Shown: piece by piece, positions 45,656 through 56,060 of the stretch | Numbering within the stretch: the stretch's first letter is position 1 | Layout of the letters: the number at the start of each line of letters is the position of its first letter | Assembly: GCA_029204225.1 (NCBI GenBank) | Contig: CM055106.1 | Coordinates: 12,423,215 to 12,487,214, forward strand | DNA: 64,000 nucleotides | Direction: 5' to 3' | From: Diphasiastrum complanatum | Taxonomy: Eukaryota; Streptophyta; Lycopodiopsida; Lycopodiales; Lycopodiaceae | Translations under genes and position numbers: made by a program | The notes under the pieces: model-generated | Database searches by the model: none | What the model was told of the DNA's origin: nothing | What the model saw: only the letters and a program-made list of their open reading frames with translations

Positions 45656-46733
45656 TGAGGCCTTTACTTAGGATTTGACTCACACTAAGAAAATTCTTGG
45701 TAATAGATGGAATAAACAAGACATCCTCCAAATGAACATTCCTATTTGTAGAGACAGAAATAAGAATTGTGCCAATTTCTTTGATTGCACACTCACCATC
45801 ATTGGTTGTGTAGATCACCCTCTTGTCATCTTCGTATGCCAATAAAGAAGTGAAGTACTCTCTGTGAAAGGTCATGTGTGAACTTGCTCCACTATCAATC
45901 CACCAAAGATCTAGATTTCCATCATTAGCAAGCATACATGAAGACATTGCAAAAGCATCATCATTTGCATCTTGAACATCCAAACCATCATCAAGAGTAA
46001 GATTACCCTGCTTGTCTCTTTGATCTCTCTTCTTCGTGTAGCACTCACTTGCAAAGTGTCCTTTGATGCCACAATAGAAGAACTTGAGCTTTGATCTATC
46101 CTTCTTTTTGCCACGTGAAGAAGCATCCACTTGATCTTGCCCTTTAGACCAATTACTTTTGGTTTTGCCCTTGAATTTTTCCTTTGTGAATATAGCATTC
46201 TCTTGAAGTGTCGATGTAGATCCACCTCTTGCTTGAAGCCTATATTCTTCATTGATCTCTTGAAGATCCATCAAACTTGGAAAAGTCTTTTGAATAGCAA
46301 TACTTTGAACAATGTTAGCATGAGCATCCAACAAGCCATTAAGAATCATTTGAATAAGCTCTCCTTCCTTAATGCTTTCGTCAATGCAAGCCAACTCATC
46401 ATTCAATGCTTTCATCCTCAAAACAATAGTACTTGGACTTTCTTCATTCTTTTGCAAACAAGAAAAGACTTGCCTTCTTAGAGGCAACACTCTAGAGGTA
46501 GATTTGGATTCATAAAGCTTCTTCAATGAATCCCAAGCTTCCAAAGATGATGTGCACTTACCAACTTCCTTGAAAAGCTCTTTGGTAATATTCATCTTTA
46601 TCATGTGTAGAGCCTTCTTGGCCCTCTTATCATACTTGACTTGTTGTGTTGCTGGTCTCTCCTCCAAATCTACAACAATATGTTGAAAATTATCACTTCT
46701 CACTTGACATTGGTTATTGTAAATATTGATCAA
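45656..46733 (-). pseudogene. Copia V gag and protease
   Basis: Minus strand, about 350 codons open. It reads RAKKALHMIKMNITKELFKEV, SLEAWDSLKKLYESKSTSR, LIQMILNGLLDAHAN, a knuckle LKFFYCGIKGHFASEC in which the first Cys is Phe, DLWWIDSGASSHMTF (protease) and VLFIPSITKNFLSVSQIL. The gag N-terminus before about residue 30 is degenerate. The frame is cut at about 45656 before the pre-integrase region. LTR U begins just upstream of its start. Confidence 0.87.
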
Positions 46734-46745
46734 ACATTAGAATCA

Positions 46746-47533
46746 TGTTGATGATCTGATTTCACACGTGTGGAGTCTATTCCCACGTGTGAAAGGATGT
46801 ACTTTTCATACTTGTATATATCTAAATTGATTTTGTATCAATCTAGTTAGTGTGAACATGATATGACTAGTTTTTTGACTAGTCACCTAGAAATTAGCTT
46901 TTTCTTGCATGTGCATGAGTAAATGCTCCCACATGGCAAGTGGATGTTCACACGTGTGTATAGAGTACTAGAAGATAAGAGTTGACCATTTTCCTTAGAT
47001 CTTACTTTGTAGGGAATATTCGTATATTCTAGGAGACTAGCTTTTTGGATTTTAGCCATATTCTAGAAGGTCAACTTTGGATAAGGATCAAGGATGGATC
47101 AAATGGATAGATCTAAGTGATGTGGCACTCTTCACACATGTGAAGACCTGCTGGATTGTATCAGACTCGTGGATGTACTTGATCCATAAAAGGATCATCA
47201 TTTTGCTAAGAAGATTGATGAGACTTTTGCATTCTACACTTTTGTGAGGTTTCTAGTCATTTGTCTTGTGATTTCTATGAATGATTGCTATCTTGGATTA
47301 TTGTAGTTGTTGTTTCAAGTGCAGGCCATACTATGGACAGTACTCCACACGTGTGAGGCCACTCTCACTAATTAATGACGTGTTGATCCATTGCTCTTGC
47401 TTAATCCAAGTGTAGTGAATCTAGATCAAGATCTAATGTGTAGAACTTGATAGATCCATTGATTAAGCAACCAATAACTCTCTATGATCGTAAAGTACAA
47501 TCATTATTGTCCTAACAACTGTAAAATTTATCA
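46746..47533 (+). repeat. Copia 5' LTR (element U)
   Basis: 788 bp, TGTTGATGATC to AAAATTTATCA, followed by a PBS; the start is inferred. A TATA-like ATAAAAGG is at 47186 and CACACGTGTG at 47346-47355, 160 nt later. Further copies are at 46763-46772, 46782-46793 (CCCACGTGTGAA), 46949-46958 and 47133-47142 (CACACATGTG). It is related to LTR C. Only about 310 bp of leader remain before Gypsy H. Confidence 0.75.
47346..47355. promoter_or_regulatory. CACACGTGTG motif in LTR U
   Basis: It follows ATACTATGGACAGTACTC, the same upstream module as in LTRs B and C. Confidence 0.55.
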
Positions 47534-47545
47534 TGGTATCAGAGC
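47534..47545 (+). other. PBS of element U
   Basis: TGGTATCAGAGC directly after the LTR end. The element is truncated at about 47850. Confidence 0.9.
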
Positions 47546-47858
47546 TAAGTAAGAGAGTGATCATTGAATCATAAATCTTGTAAAGATCATTGGCGAAATC
47601 TGTTTTTGGCCAATACTAGTGAGGGCGAGTTCATCTAGAGTGAAAGCTTGAATTCATTTGGATCAAAACAACTTGCAGGTTGTGTATGTACTTTTCACAC
47701 ATGTGAAACCTTACAACACCTTTCATTTCAAGTTAATTTGTGTTTTTTGGTCCCAAAATCACAATACTAGTTCATTTTTTGTGCTCTCCGTCTCTTTGAT
47801 GCTAGATTGACTAGATCTTGGATTCAGGTTAGGCAAGGAAAGAAACCCACTACAATTT

Positions 47859-47876
47859 TGGCGTTGTTGCCGGGGA
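47859..47876 (+). other. PBS of Gypsy H, tRNA-Asp type
   Basis: TGGCGTTGTTGCCGGGGA is nearly the TGGCGCCGTTGCCGGGGA site of plant Tat/Athila Gypsy elements. The LTR that should precede it is missing; Copia U leader abuts instead. Confidence 0.8.
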
Positions 47877-49075
47877 GCTACGCCAATTTTTCAGTTTGCA
47901 GCATGTTTGGCTAATGGTTAGCTTGCATTAGGCATCTTGTCGTGGCATGAATAGTGTTAAAACTGCATTGTAGGGATAGTTTGGGATTGATTTTGTTAGA
48001 TTTTTAGTGGATTTGCTTGTTTGAAATCTAATCTGATTGTTAAACAGTGAAAGCTATTTAGATCACTAATCTTAAGATCCATTTGGATTTGAGATATCAG
48101 AGAAAATAACAAAAATTGGTCAAATCTGTCAAAATTGGTCAAAAAAATGCAAAAAGCGTCATCAGAGCCCAAAACTTTTTATCCTCTTTTAGAAAACCTT
48201 TGCCGAGTTGCAGACACCTTTGATTTTGTTTACAAAACCTTCAGTTTGAAGGGTGAAGATTAATTCCTAGCAGATTTTCAGAAACATCAGAAAAACCACC
48301 AAAAAACACCAAAAATTATCAAAATCCTAAAAAATACAGAAAAAGAACATTCGCCCAATTCACTGTGCTTAGATGTGATTCAGATCTATCTACTGCCAGG
48401 TCGGCGAAGAATAATACCAAAAATAGAGAGGTTTCCAGAGGATCAGTTGTCATATTGTCATATTTTTGCCAAAAAAGTCACTTTTTTGCAAAATTACCAA
48501 TATTACTCTTGATCCTTCGCCAGAACCTTTGCCAAGTTTCCAGAACGTTCTATTTATATAAAAATACTATTTTTGAGTTTGGCGAAGATTTATCTTGATC
48601 AGATCACAAAAAATCTTGATTTTTATCCTCGCTAGATCAAAAAACTATATTTTCTTGTGTCAGAAACCTTCACCCGGTTGTCCATAGTTTTATCCGTGTC
48701 AGATCTTCCATCTGAGAAGTTGGCAAAGGTTATTTCCCAAGAAATTGTCAGAAAAGTATTCATAGAGTTTTTATCCCAAAATAACACTATTGAACCTTCG
48801 CTGAGCCAACCTTCGCCCAGATAACCTTCGCAAGTCCTATTTCTAGTTTCTGATTTTTCAAATCAAGTCTCTGTCAAAATTTGGATCAGATCTGAGATAT
48901 TTTGAATTGGACTCTGAGAGAATTATCATTTTTGAGAAGTATTGATTGATCGAATTTTGGTTAGTTTTTCATCATATAGAATCAGATTCTTGAAAAGTGG
49001 AATAGAGCTAGTAGATCTAATCTGAGATAGTTTTTGAAAAAATCTATATCCAATCACATTATCGATTTGATCTAA
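47877..49075 (+). other. Leader of Gypsy H
   Basis: About 1.2 kb, A-rich, without a convincing gene. The word CCTTCGC and near variants recur (about 48352, 48520, 48793, 48811, 48829), as does GGCGAAGA (48401, 48581). These could pair with each other in RNA. Confidence 0.6.
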
Positions 49076-50695
49076 AAGGCTGCCCTTGGAGCTGCTCCTG
49101 GAGGTGCTCCACAGGAGGTCAATCCAATTATTGTTAGAAGAGCACCCCGATTGAATCTACCCAAATATAATGGATTAACAGATCCAGTTCGATTTCTATG
49201 CTGAATCCTGTGAGGTCTATGGTGAGATTTATCCTCAAGATAAACTTAAACTGTTTCCTATGGCCTTAACAGACGCAACAAAAGATTGGTGCTATAGTCA
49301 AGATAAAACTGAGCACACAGATTGAGAAGTTGTTAAACGAGCCCTTATCACACGGTTCAAACCACGGAAGTTTATGGAAGACCCTTTATTACTTTTAAAT
49401 AAAATTAAAATGGGAAAGCGGAAAATGGTTCGAGAATACATCGAAAGGGTGAAACGTCTTAGATCTGAATGTGAGCCTGAGCTGATTAATGAAAATGCCA
49501 TGATTATGTGGTTTTTGTCAGGTCTACCTAAACGGATCAGACGTGAACTGAAACGCCATAATGAGTACGCACTTTTGCAAAATGCGATGGACAATGCAAT
49601 TCGAGAGGAGGATGAAGATTCAGATGATGAGCCGAATGTCAGTATGTTGCCTTATACAGCAGGGCAGACTACTACGACATCCACCACTATTGCATCAACG
49701 AATGCCAATGCTACTATAGAAATGATGCTCAATGAGTTCGAGAAACTTGGGAAGACCCAGCAGAAACAGATGGAAAAGTTGCAGTTACAATTTGATGAGA
49801 AGATCAAAGCATTGGAAAATTTCCACGGAGAAGTGAACAAGGAACCTGAGAAGTTTGCAAAGACTTTTCCTACTAGGGAAAATGTCTGGTGTTCTATTTG
49901 TACAGGAAATCACACAGTGAACGAATGTCCTCAATTGAAAAAATGAATGGAAATCAGTGTTTGCCATCTGTGTAATTCACCTGACCATGAGACTGCCTTT
50001 TGCAACTTCAATCCTCGGATGATTCAACAATGGTATGCCCAGATGAGATATCGAGATCCACAGTATGGAGTCAATCCAGCAGCAAGACTACGACAATTTA
50101 CTCTTGGATACCCGGAGCGTCTAGCCTTGCCTGCCCCACCAAAGCACTCCGCTCCTCCTGCCAATTTGATGGAACCAGAACCTTACGGAAGTGCTGAGCA
50201 ATGGAGCTATGGTAATGATTAGGAAGGTGGATCTTCAGAACAGTATGTCATTTATGCTGCCGCTCAACAACAAGCCTCGAGAAATTGGGCCAGAGCACCA
50301 CTTGGATGCTTTGCATGTGGAAAAAATCACAGAGTTGCAGAATGCCCAAATAAAGGAAAATTTGTACCATTCTGTTGTGACTGTAAATATGGGCATTGCT
50401 ATAAAGACTGTCTAGCAAGACCGAAGCCACCACCAGCTATAGCACCTGTAAATTTGATAACAATCAAGCAAGGATCGGTAGCTTATAATAAACCAAGTGC
50501 ACCCTTGATGGTGGTCACCAGAGCACAAAAGCAAAAAGAACCAGCAGTGGATTCAGTACCTGCTGATTCTATACCATTGAATGATACACCAACAGCATCA
50601 GAAGTTTATCCAAATGTTAATGCAGAAAAACGAAGATATCATGATATGAGACGGTTAAGCATTTGCAAGAAGAAGAGAAGAGAGCTGCTAAAGTA
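49076..50695 (+). pseudogene. Gypsy H gag with four zinc knuckles
   Basis: Gag core: RRAPRLNLPKYNGLTDPVRF, a +1 slip near 49193, YGEIYPQDKLKLFPMALTDATKDW, a TGA near 49323, then KPRKFMEDPLLLLNKIKMG, YIERVKRLRSE and FLSGLPKRIRREL. A coiled-coil-like helix (MMLNEFEKLGKTQQKQMEKL) follows. Four knuckles come next: CSICTGNHTVNEC, CHLCNSPDHETAFC, CFACGKNHRVAEC and CCDCKYGHCYKDC; three have the unusual spacing CX2CX3HX4C. TGA and TAG stops are at about 49944 and 50220. Gag packages the RNA. The number of knuckles is unusual for a plant Gypsy. Confidence 0.85.
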
Positions 50696-50699
50696 ACAG

Positions 50700-51900
50700 C
50701 TGAAGTTCGATCTTCACCATTGCAGCCTTCAAGAAATATATGTACGGATATGAATGATCAATTACATCATCACAAAGAACCCTTCAAGATGACGGAACCG
50801 GAAGCACCGCATATAGAATTACTCATGAATATTTTGTCCAGCAAGATCAATATTTCATTGGGAGAGCTCCTAAAGTTGGTGCCAAAAGCAAAAGAAGTCC
50901 TAGCTCCTGGATATCAACAGAACCTATACCAGATCCAATTGAGGATGATTTCATACCAATGAGCCATGCCTTAACTTATGATGGCAATGCAGAACTTACG
51001 GATGAACAAATTCTACATCATATGGATCCGACCAGATTTGGAGTGCGTAATGTTCCTGATGGACCAACAATCAAATCGCCCAAAGCAGTTATATTGAAGG
51101 GAGACAGGATGACAGGTTTGATGACGAAGAAACAAGCAAAGCAACATTATAATACGGTCCTAAAATGGGAAAATCTCCCTCAAAAGTTTGATTTAAAGGA
51201 AGTACCACCTCTATTGGATAAAGACACAGAAAAAGTCAAGAATGATTCTTCAAGTCAGATCTCCAGCAAGACATCATCGTCTAGGAAGTCTTCACCTGAT
51301 AAGAAAGATTTATCATCCTGGAAGTCATCACCTCCACGATCAATTCCTGCTAAGAAGACTAAAAGAAGATCCAAGACAAGTCCTTTCGAAAAAGAACAAG
51401 CAAATGTAGTCCAACATGATATGCTAGAGCATTTTAGACGTTATACATTGGATGATGTGGTTATCATGTTACCTAAAGCACATCGTGAACCTGAAGAACA
51501 CATGCCGGAATCTAAAAAGGTTTACGATGGCCCAGCTAGGACGCAGCGAATGAATCTTGCAGAACCAGGAGAACCAAAAAAGATTGTACAAGTGGGATCA
51601 CAACTTACTCCTGAACAGTATCAAGCACTCCGTTTGATACTTATTAAGTATCAAGATTGTTTTGCATGGACTTATCAAGATTTGAAGGGTATTCCGACAT
51701 CAGTCATTGAACATACCATACCTTTAGTACCTGATGTAGTACCAAAGGTTACAAAGTTCTATTGTTGTAATCCTAATGTGGCAGATCTGATAAGGAAAAA
51801 CTTCAAAGATTGCTTGACATCGATTTCATTTATGAGATCGAGCATACCGAATGGATTTCACCGATTGTCATTGTTCCTAAGAAAAATGGAAATTGCAAAT
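50700..51900 (+). pseudogene. Gypsy H gag-pol linker and RT N-terminus
   Basis: 50720-50962 has IELLMNILSSKINISLGELL, like the pro-proximal part of Tat-type polyproteins. The frame 50959-51927 reads HHMDPTRFGVRNVPDGP, a Ser/Lys-rich linker (about residues 90-150), LEHFRRYTLDDVVIML, SQLTPEQYQALRLILIKY, DCFAWTYQDLKGIP and VIEHTIPLVPDVVPKV, leading into RT. No D[ST]G protease motif is seen between gag and RT. A frameshift near 51800-51900 moves to the next frame. Confidence 0.75.
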
Positions 51901-52615
51901 CTGTGTGAATCTCAAAGCATTGAATAAAGTGACACGGAAGGATCACTTTTCGTTGTCTTTTACTGAAAGCATTTTAGATCGCCTTGCTGGAGTGGAAGCT
52001 TATAGTTTCTTGGATGGATTTAGTGGTTACAACCAGGTTAAGATTGCACCTGCCGATCGCCACAAAACTACTTTTGCAACAGAATGGGACACCTATGCTT
52101 ACAAAGTAATGTCGTTTGGACTCTATAATGCACCAAGTTCATTCCAAAGAGTAATGCAATTTGCCTTTAAAGATTATCTGCAGAAATTTCCTGAAATTTA
52201 CTTGGACGACTTGGGAGTTCATAGTACAGATACAGACCACCTGGATCGATTGGAGAAAGTCTTTGAAAGATGCCGCAAATATCAGATTTCTCTAAATCCA
52301 GAAAAATGCCAGATATGGGTTTCTCACGGAGTGGTGCTTGGACATGTGATATCAAGACATGGTATTGCCATCGATTACTCTAAGACCAAAGTTATTGTGG
52401 AATTGCGACCGCCAGCAACAATTCGAGAAGTTTATGTGTTTATGGGTCATGCGAACTACTATCGAATTTTTATTATCTTCTTTGCGGATTTAGCACGACC
52501 TATATACAACTTTTCTATTGTTCCTATTTGGACAGTAGAGGCGTTAGAAGCCTTTGAAAAGTTAAAAAAAAATTATCTTCAGCACCAATATTGCGTTCTC
52601 CAGATTGGACATTAG
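51893..52615 (+). pseudogene. Gypsy H reverse transcriptase
   Basis: It reads CVNLKALNKVTRKDHFSL, ESILDRLAGVEAYSFLDGFSGYNQVKIAP, KTTFATEWDTYAYKVMSFGL, NAPSSFQRVMQFAFKDYL and the catalytic EIYLDDLGVHS, then VFERCRKYQISLNPEKCQI and GHVISRHGIAID. All polymerase motifs are present and 240 codons are open. A short slip in an A-run near 52570 leads to RNase H. It copies the RNA to cDNA in the particle. Confidence 0.9.
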
Positions 52616-52767
52616 AGTTTCATGTTCATACGGACGCCTCAAAATACGCCATTGGATCAAATTTGATGCAGCCAACTGACTATAAGAAGGATTATCCTAT
52701 ACGATTTGCAAGTAGACAGCTTACAGATCTAGAGAAGAATTATTCAACAACAGAACGTGAAGCACTA
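52591..52767 (+). pseudogene. Gypsy H RNase H, first part
   Basis: LRSPDWTLEFHVHTDASKYAIGSNLMQP, ASRQLTDLEKNYSTTEREAL. The frame is cut by Copia I after ...REAL and resumes at 58920 with AMIFSVWKFHHYL. Confidence 0.9.
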
Positions 52768-53449
52768 TGTAAAAATTACAGCAAATAAGGATCCTAAAAC
52801 ACTTGAAATGATGAGGGAAACAATAGATTATGATTTCATAAGATTAGCACAAGTTGAACCATCAAAATTCGTCAAAAATCTATGCTTGAACCTCAATAAA
52901 TGGCCCAAATCCTTGAAGAAGGCTTCACACGTGTGAAAGTACGGCCCCCCCACAGTCTAAGTACTGTACACCAGACCTACATTCAATACTATAATCATTA
53001 GTAATCACAAGTACTCAAACAATTATGAACATAGAGAGCAATTGCACCATTATGAGAGAAAAAACATGAAATTGCTTGATTGATTTTGGTGAGATATCAT
53101 CACCTATATATACATGATCTATCACGGTTTTGGGCAGGTATGAGTAGCCCTAAACTTATCCCTAATGCTAATTTTGGTGGATCTTTCATCCTTACCAAGT
53201 TAGGGCTGAATCTTGGAGATCCCTCAACAATGCAAAAATTACCAAAAATAGCTCCTATTTTTTCTCCCTTGTATCTAAGCATAATTTGGACTCATTCCAA
53301 AGGTTCTAACACTTAGGTCTACTTGAGAACATCCTTATGAATGGAATCCTATGCTATTTGGCACGTGTGACAAGCCACATCATGACCATCTAACTATTTA
53401 CAAGTCATATGACCAAAACTAGTCAAGCTAGAATTGTGAATTTTTAACA
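52768..53449 (-). repeat. 3' LTR of Copia I
   Basis: 682 bp; the minus strand begins TGTTAAAAATTCAC and ends GTAATTTTTACA. Palindrome TTCACACGTGTGAA at 52924-52937; minus-strand TATATATAGG near 53110, about 175 nt upstream of it. A polypurine tract (plus 53450-53460, minus GTGAGGAGGAG) adjoins. Confidence 0.95.
52924..52937. promoter_or_regulatory. Palindrome in 3' LTR of Copia I
   Basis: TTCACACGTGTGAA, identical in the 5' LTR (58398-58411) and in the solo LTR (23983-23996). On the minus strand CAGACTGTGGG...GCCGTACTT lies just upstream. Confidence 0.6.
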
Positions 53450-53463
53450 CTCCTCCTCACTAT

Positions 53464-54030
53464 CTAGCTTGGTTCAATCATTGCTTTACTAATCACTCCA
53501 AGTGATGATCTGAACTTCATAAAAGGTGTCTTTTGAAGTGGTTTAGTAAGTAGATCAGCTACACATTCATTGCTTGGAACATGCTCCAAAGCAATCTCCT
53601 TGGCTTGCACCATTTCTCTCACAAAGTGATGGCATATCTCAATGTGTTTAGATCTTGCATGGAAGATTGGGTTAGATGCAAGGTGTTGGGCTGATATATT
53701 GTCATTGTAGATGATTGGTGCCTCCTCTGAATCCATGATCTTTAGTTCCACCAATAATCTCTTGATCCAAAGTACCTCCTTTGTAGTGGTTGTCAAAGCT
53801 TTGTACTCGGCCTCGGTTGAAGATAGAGATATAGTTTCTTGCTTTTTTGAAAGCCATGAAACCACACCTTCTCCTATGAAAGTTGAATAGGAACTTGTTG
53901 ATTTCCTATCCCTCTTGTCCCCTGCAAAATCTGAATCACTAAATGCATGAAGGTTAATCACATCTCCTCTATATAGAATCCCAAAATCCAATGTACCCGA
54001 GATGTATCTTAGAATCCTCTTAGCCTTTTT
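53464..54030 (-). CDS. Copia I RNase H
   Basis: The minus frame 53991-53464 reads FGILYRGDVINLHAFSDSDFAGDKRDRKSTS, WLSKKQETISLSSTEAEYKAL, EAPIIYNDNISAQHLASNP, ARSKHIEICHHFVREM and VADLLTKPL, ending at a stop 4 bp before the polypurine tract. RNase H motifs and the C-terminal tail are intact. A slip near 54030 (in LNIH/KKAKRIL) separates it from RT. Confidence 0.9.
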   Translation of the reverse strand, partial: KKAKRILRYISGTLDFGILYRGDVINLHAFSDSDFAGDKRDRKSTSSYSTFIGEGVVSWLSKKQETISLSSTEAEYKALTTTTKEVLWIKRLLVELKIMDSEEAPIIYNDNISAQHLASNPIFHARSKHIEICHHFVREMVQAKEIALEHVPSNECVADLLTKPLQKTPFMKFRSSLGVISKAMIEPS

Positions 54031-54698
54031 TCAATGGATATTCAATGGCTTTTGCATGGATTGGCTCAACCTACATACACTAAAGCTAAGATCTGGTCTA
54101 GTTATAGTGATCCACATTAAGGAACCTATAAGTTGCCTAAACAAAGTGATGTCCATAAAGGATCTTTCATCATCTTCATTTGGCACTTTTACATCTTGCT
54201 CCATTGGTGTGTCAACACTTTTGCATACTTCCATCTTAAACTTCCTCAAAAGACTTTGAGAATAGTTTACTTGACTTATAAAGATAAAATCAGACCCTCT
54301 AAGTACTTCTATGCCTAAGATTAAGTGAAGACACCCTAGATCTACCATCTTGAACTCTAAGGATAGATCTATCTTGATTTTTTCAATACCATCAACACTA
54401 TTTCCACTAATGATGATGTCATCTACATAAATGAGTAAAAGTACAATACCAACATCATCAAACTTAATGTAAAGAGTGGGATCATATTCACTTTGAAAAA
54501 AGAAAGTGAAATAAGATAGCAATGTAGTCTTGAATTCCAAGATCTCGAGGCTTGCTTCAAGCCATAGATGCTTCTTTGGAGATGGCATACTTTGTTCTCC
54601 ATTCCATGCTTGATGAACCCTTGTGGCTGCTCCATATAGATATCCTCTTCCAAAAAACCATTCAAGAAAGCATTAGAGACATCCATTTGACATAGAAT
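54031..54698 (-). pseudogene. Copia I reverse transcriptase
   Basis: Minus strand: [41 protein letters not shown], then, after a slip near 54500, SEYDPTLYIKFDD, the catalytic LLLIYVDDIIISGN, EFKMVDLGCLHLILGIEV, SVDTPMEQDVKVP and WITITRPDLSFSV. Polymerase residues are present but two frameshifts (about 54500 and 54698) break the frame. Confidence 0.9.
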
Positions 54699-56060
54699 TC
54701 ATCCAAAATGTGATGCAAGTGCAATGATTAGCCTTATTGTGACCATCTTGGCCACGGGTGCAAAAGTTTCCTCATAGTCTATCCCTCTCTCTTGAGCATA
54801 ACCTTTTGCAACTAATCTTGCTTTATGTTTGTTAACACTCCCATTTGCATTCAACTTAAGCTTGAAGACCCACTTGCATCCTATTACATTCCTTTGAGGT
54901 CTCTCAACAAGCAACCAAGTTTCATTCTCAATCAAGGCATCATACTCATCCAACATAGCTTTATACCATTCTTTGGAGTTCAATGCATCTTCAACATTAG
55001 ATGGTTCTTCAAAACTAGATAAAGCATAAGAAGTGGATGAGATACCCTCAACTTGCTGTCCTTTGCATTGATATGTGAGCCTTGATGGCTCCACTTTTGC
55101 CCTTGAAGATCTCCTTGGTGTGATAGGTGGGTTTGGTGCTTGCTCCTCCATGAGCTCCTCCTCAAAACCAAGATCTTGCTCCTCGGCCATCTTTTTCTTG
55201 ATTGTTGGAGCACTTGAGCCTTCTTCAAGCATATGCAGATGATGTTCATCAAAGATGACATCCCTTGAAACAACAAATTTGCTAAAGGATGGGAGATAGA
55301 CTTTGTAGCCCTTGCTTGAGCTTGCATATCCAAGCATGATCCCTCTTGTGGAAGATGGATCCTCCTTGGTTCTTGTTTCCAATGGCACATGCACATAACA
55401 TATACACCCAAAAACTTTCAAGTGATTAAGATTGGGTTTCTTTCCATACAACATCTCATAAGGAGTTTTGCCTTCAATTGCTTTGCAAGACACCCTATTC
55501 ATCAAGTAGTTTGCACATACAAGAGACTCACCCCAAAAGGATTTGGGCAAACAAACATCTAATCTTAAAGCCTTAGAAAATTCACATAATGTTCTATTCC
55601 TTCTTTCAGAAACTCCATTTTGTTGAGGAGTGTAAGGACAAGAAGTCTCTTTCTTGATCCCTTCCTCCTCACAAAAGGCCTTGAACTCATTGGAGATGAA
55701 TTCTCCACCATTGTCACTTTTAAGAATCTTGATGCTATGATTATGATGCTTTTCCACAAACAACTTGAGCTTTACAAAAGTATCAAATACTTGAGACTTG
55801 AAGGAAAGTAAGAACACCCAACAATATCTTGAGTAGTCATCAATGAAGGTTAAAAACATGGATGAACCTCCATTAGATTTGGTGCTAGCAATGTGCACAT
55901 CCGAGTGTATAAGTTCAAGAGGATGAGATGACTTTGTGATGGAGTTAGGAAACACCTTTTTATGTGTCTTGGATAAGGCACAAGCTTCACAAACCTTGTC
56001 TTCCTTCCCAATAGACCTTGGTAGGCCTAAAGCATACTCCTCCTTGATCATAGCCTTCCA
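54699..56060 (-). CDS. Copia I integrase, linker and RT start
   Basis: A minus frame of about 450 codons. Pre-integrase end: KVCEACALSKTHKKVF. Core: LELIHSDVHIAS (Asp), FLTFIDDYSRYCWVFLLSFK, KILKSDNGGEFISNEF (Asp), YTPQQNGVSERRNRTLCEF (Glu), so the triad is complete. C-terminal domain: LKVFGCICYVHVPLETR, YASSSKGYKVYLPSFSKFVVSRDVIFDE. Acidic linker, then RT start VIGCKWVFKLKLNANG and YEETFAPVAKMVTIRL. Integrase joins cDNA to host DNA in the nucleus. This is the best preserved integrase in the window. It is one base out of frame with gag-PR. Confidence 0.93.
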   Translation of the reverse strand, partial: WKAMIKEEYALGLPRSIGKEDKVCEACALSKTHKKVFPNSITKSSHPLELIHSDVHIASTKSNGGSSMFLTFIDDYSRYCWVFLLSFKSQVFDTFVKLKLFVEKHHNHSIKILKSDNGGEFISNEFKAFCEEEGIKKETSCPYTPQQNGVSERRNRTLCEFSKALRLDVCLPKSFWGESLVCANYLMNRVSCKAIEGKTPYEMLYGKKPNLNHLKVFGCICYVHVPLETRTKEDPSSTRGIMLGYASSSKGYKVYLPSFSKFVVSRDVIFDEHHLHMLEEGSSAPTIKKKMAEEQDLGFEEELMEEQAPNPPITPRRSSRAKVEPSRLTYQCKGQQVEGISSTSYALSSFEEPSNVEDALNSKEWYKAMLDEYDALIENETWLLVERPQRNVIGCKWVFKLKLNANGSVNKHKARLVAKGYAQERGIDYEETFAPVAKMVTIRLIIALASHFG

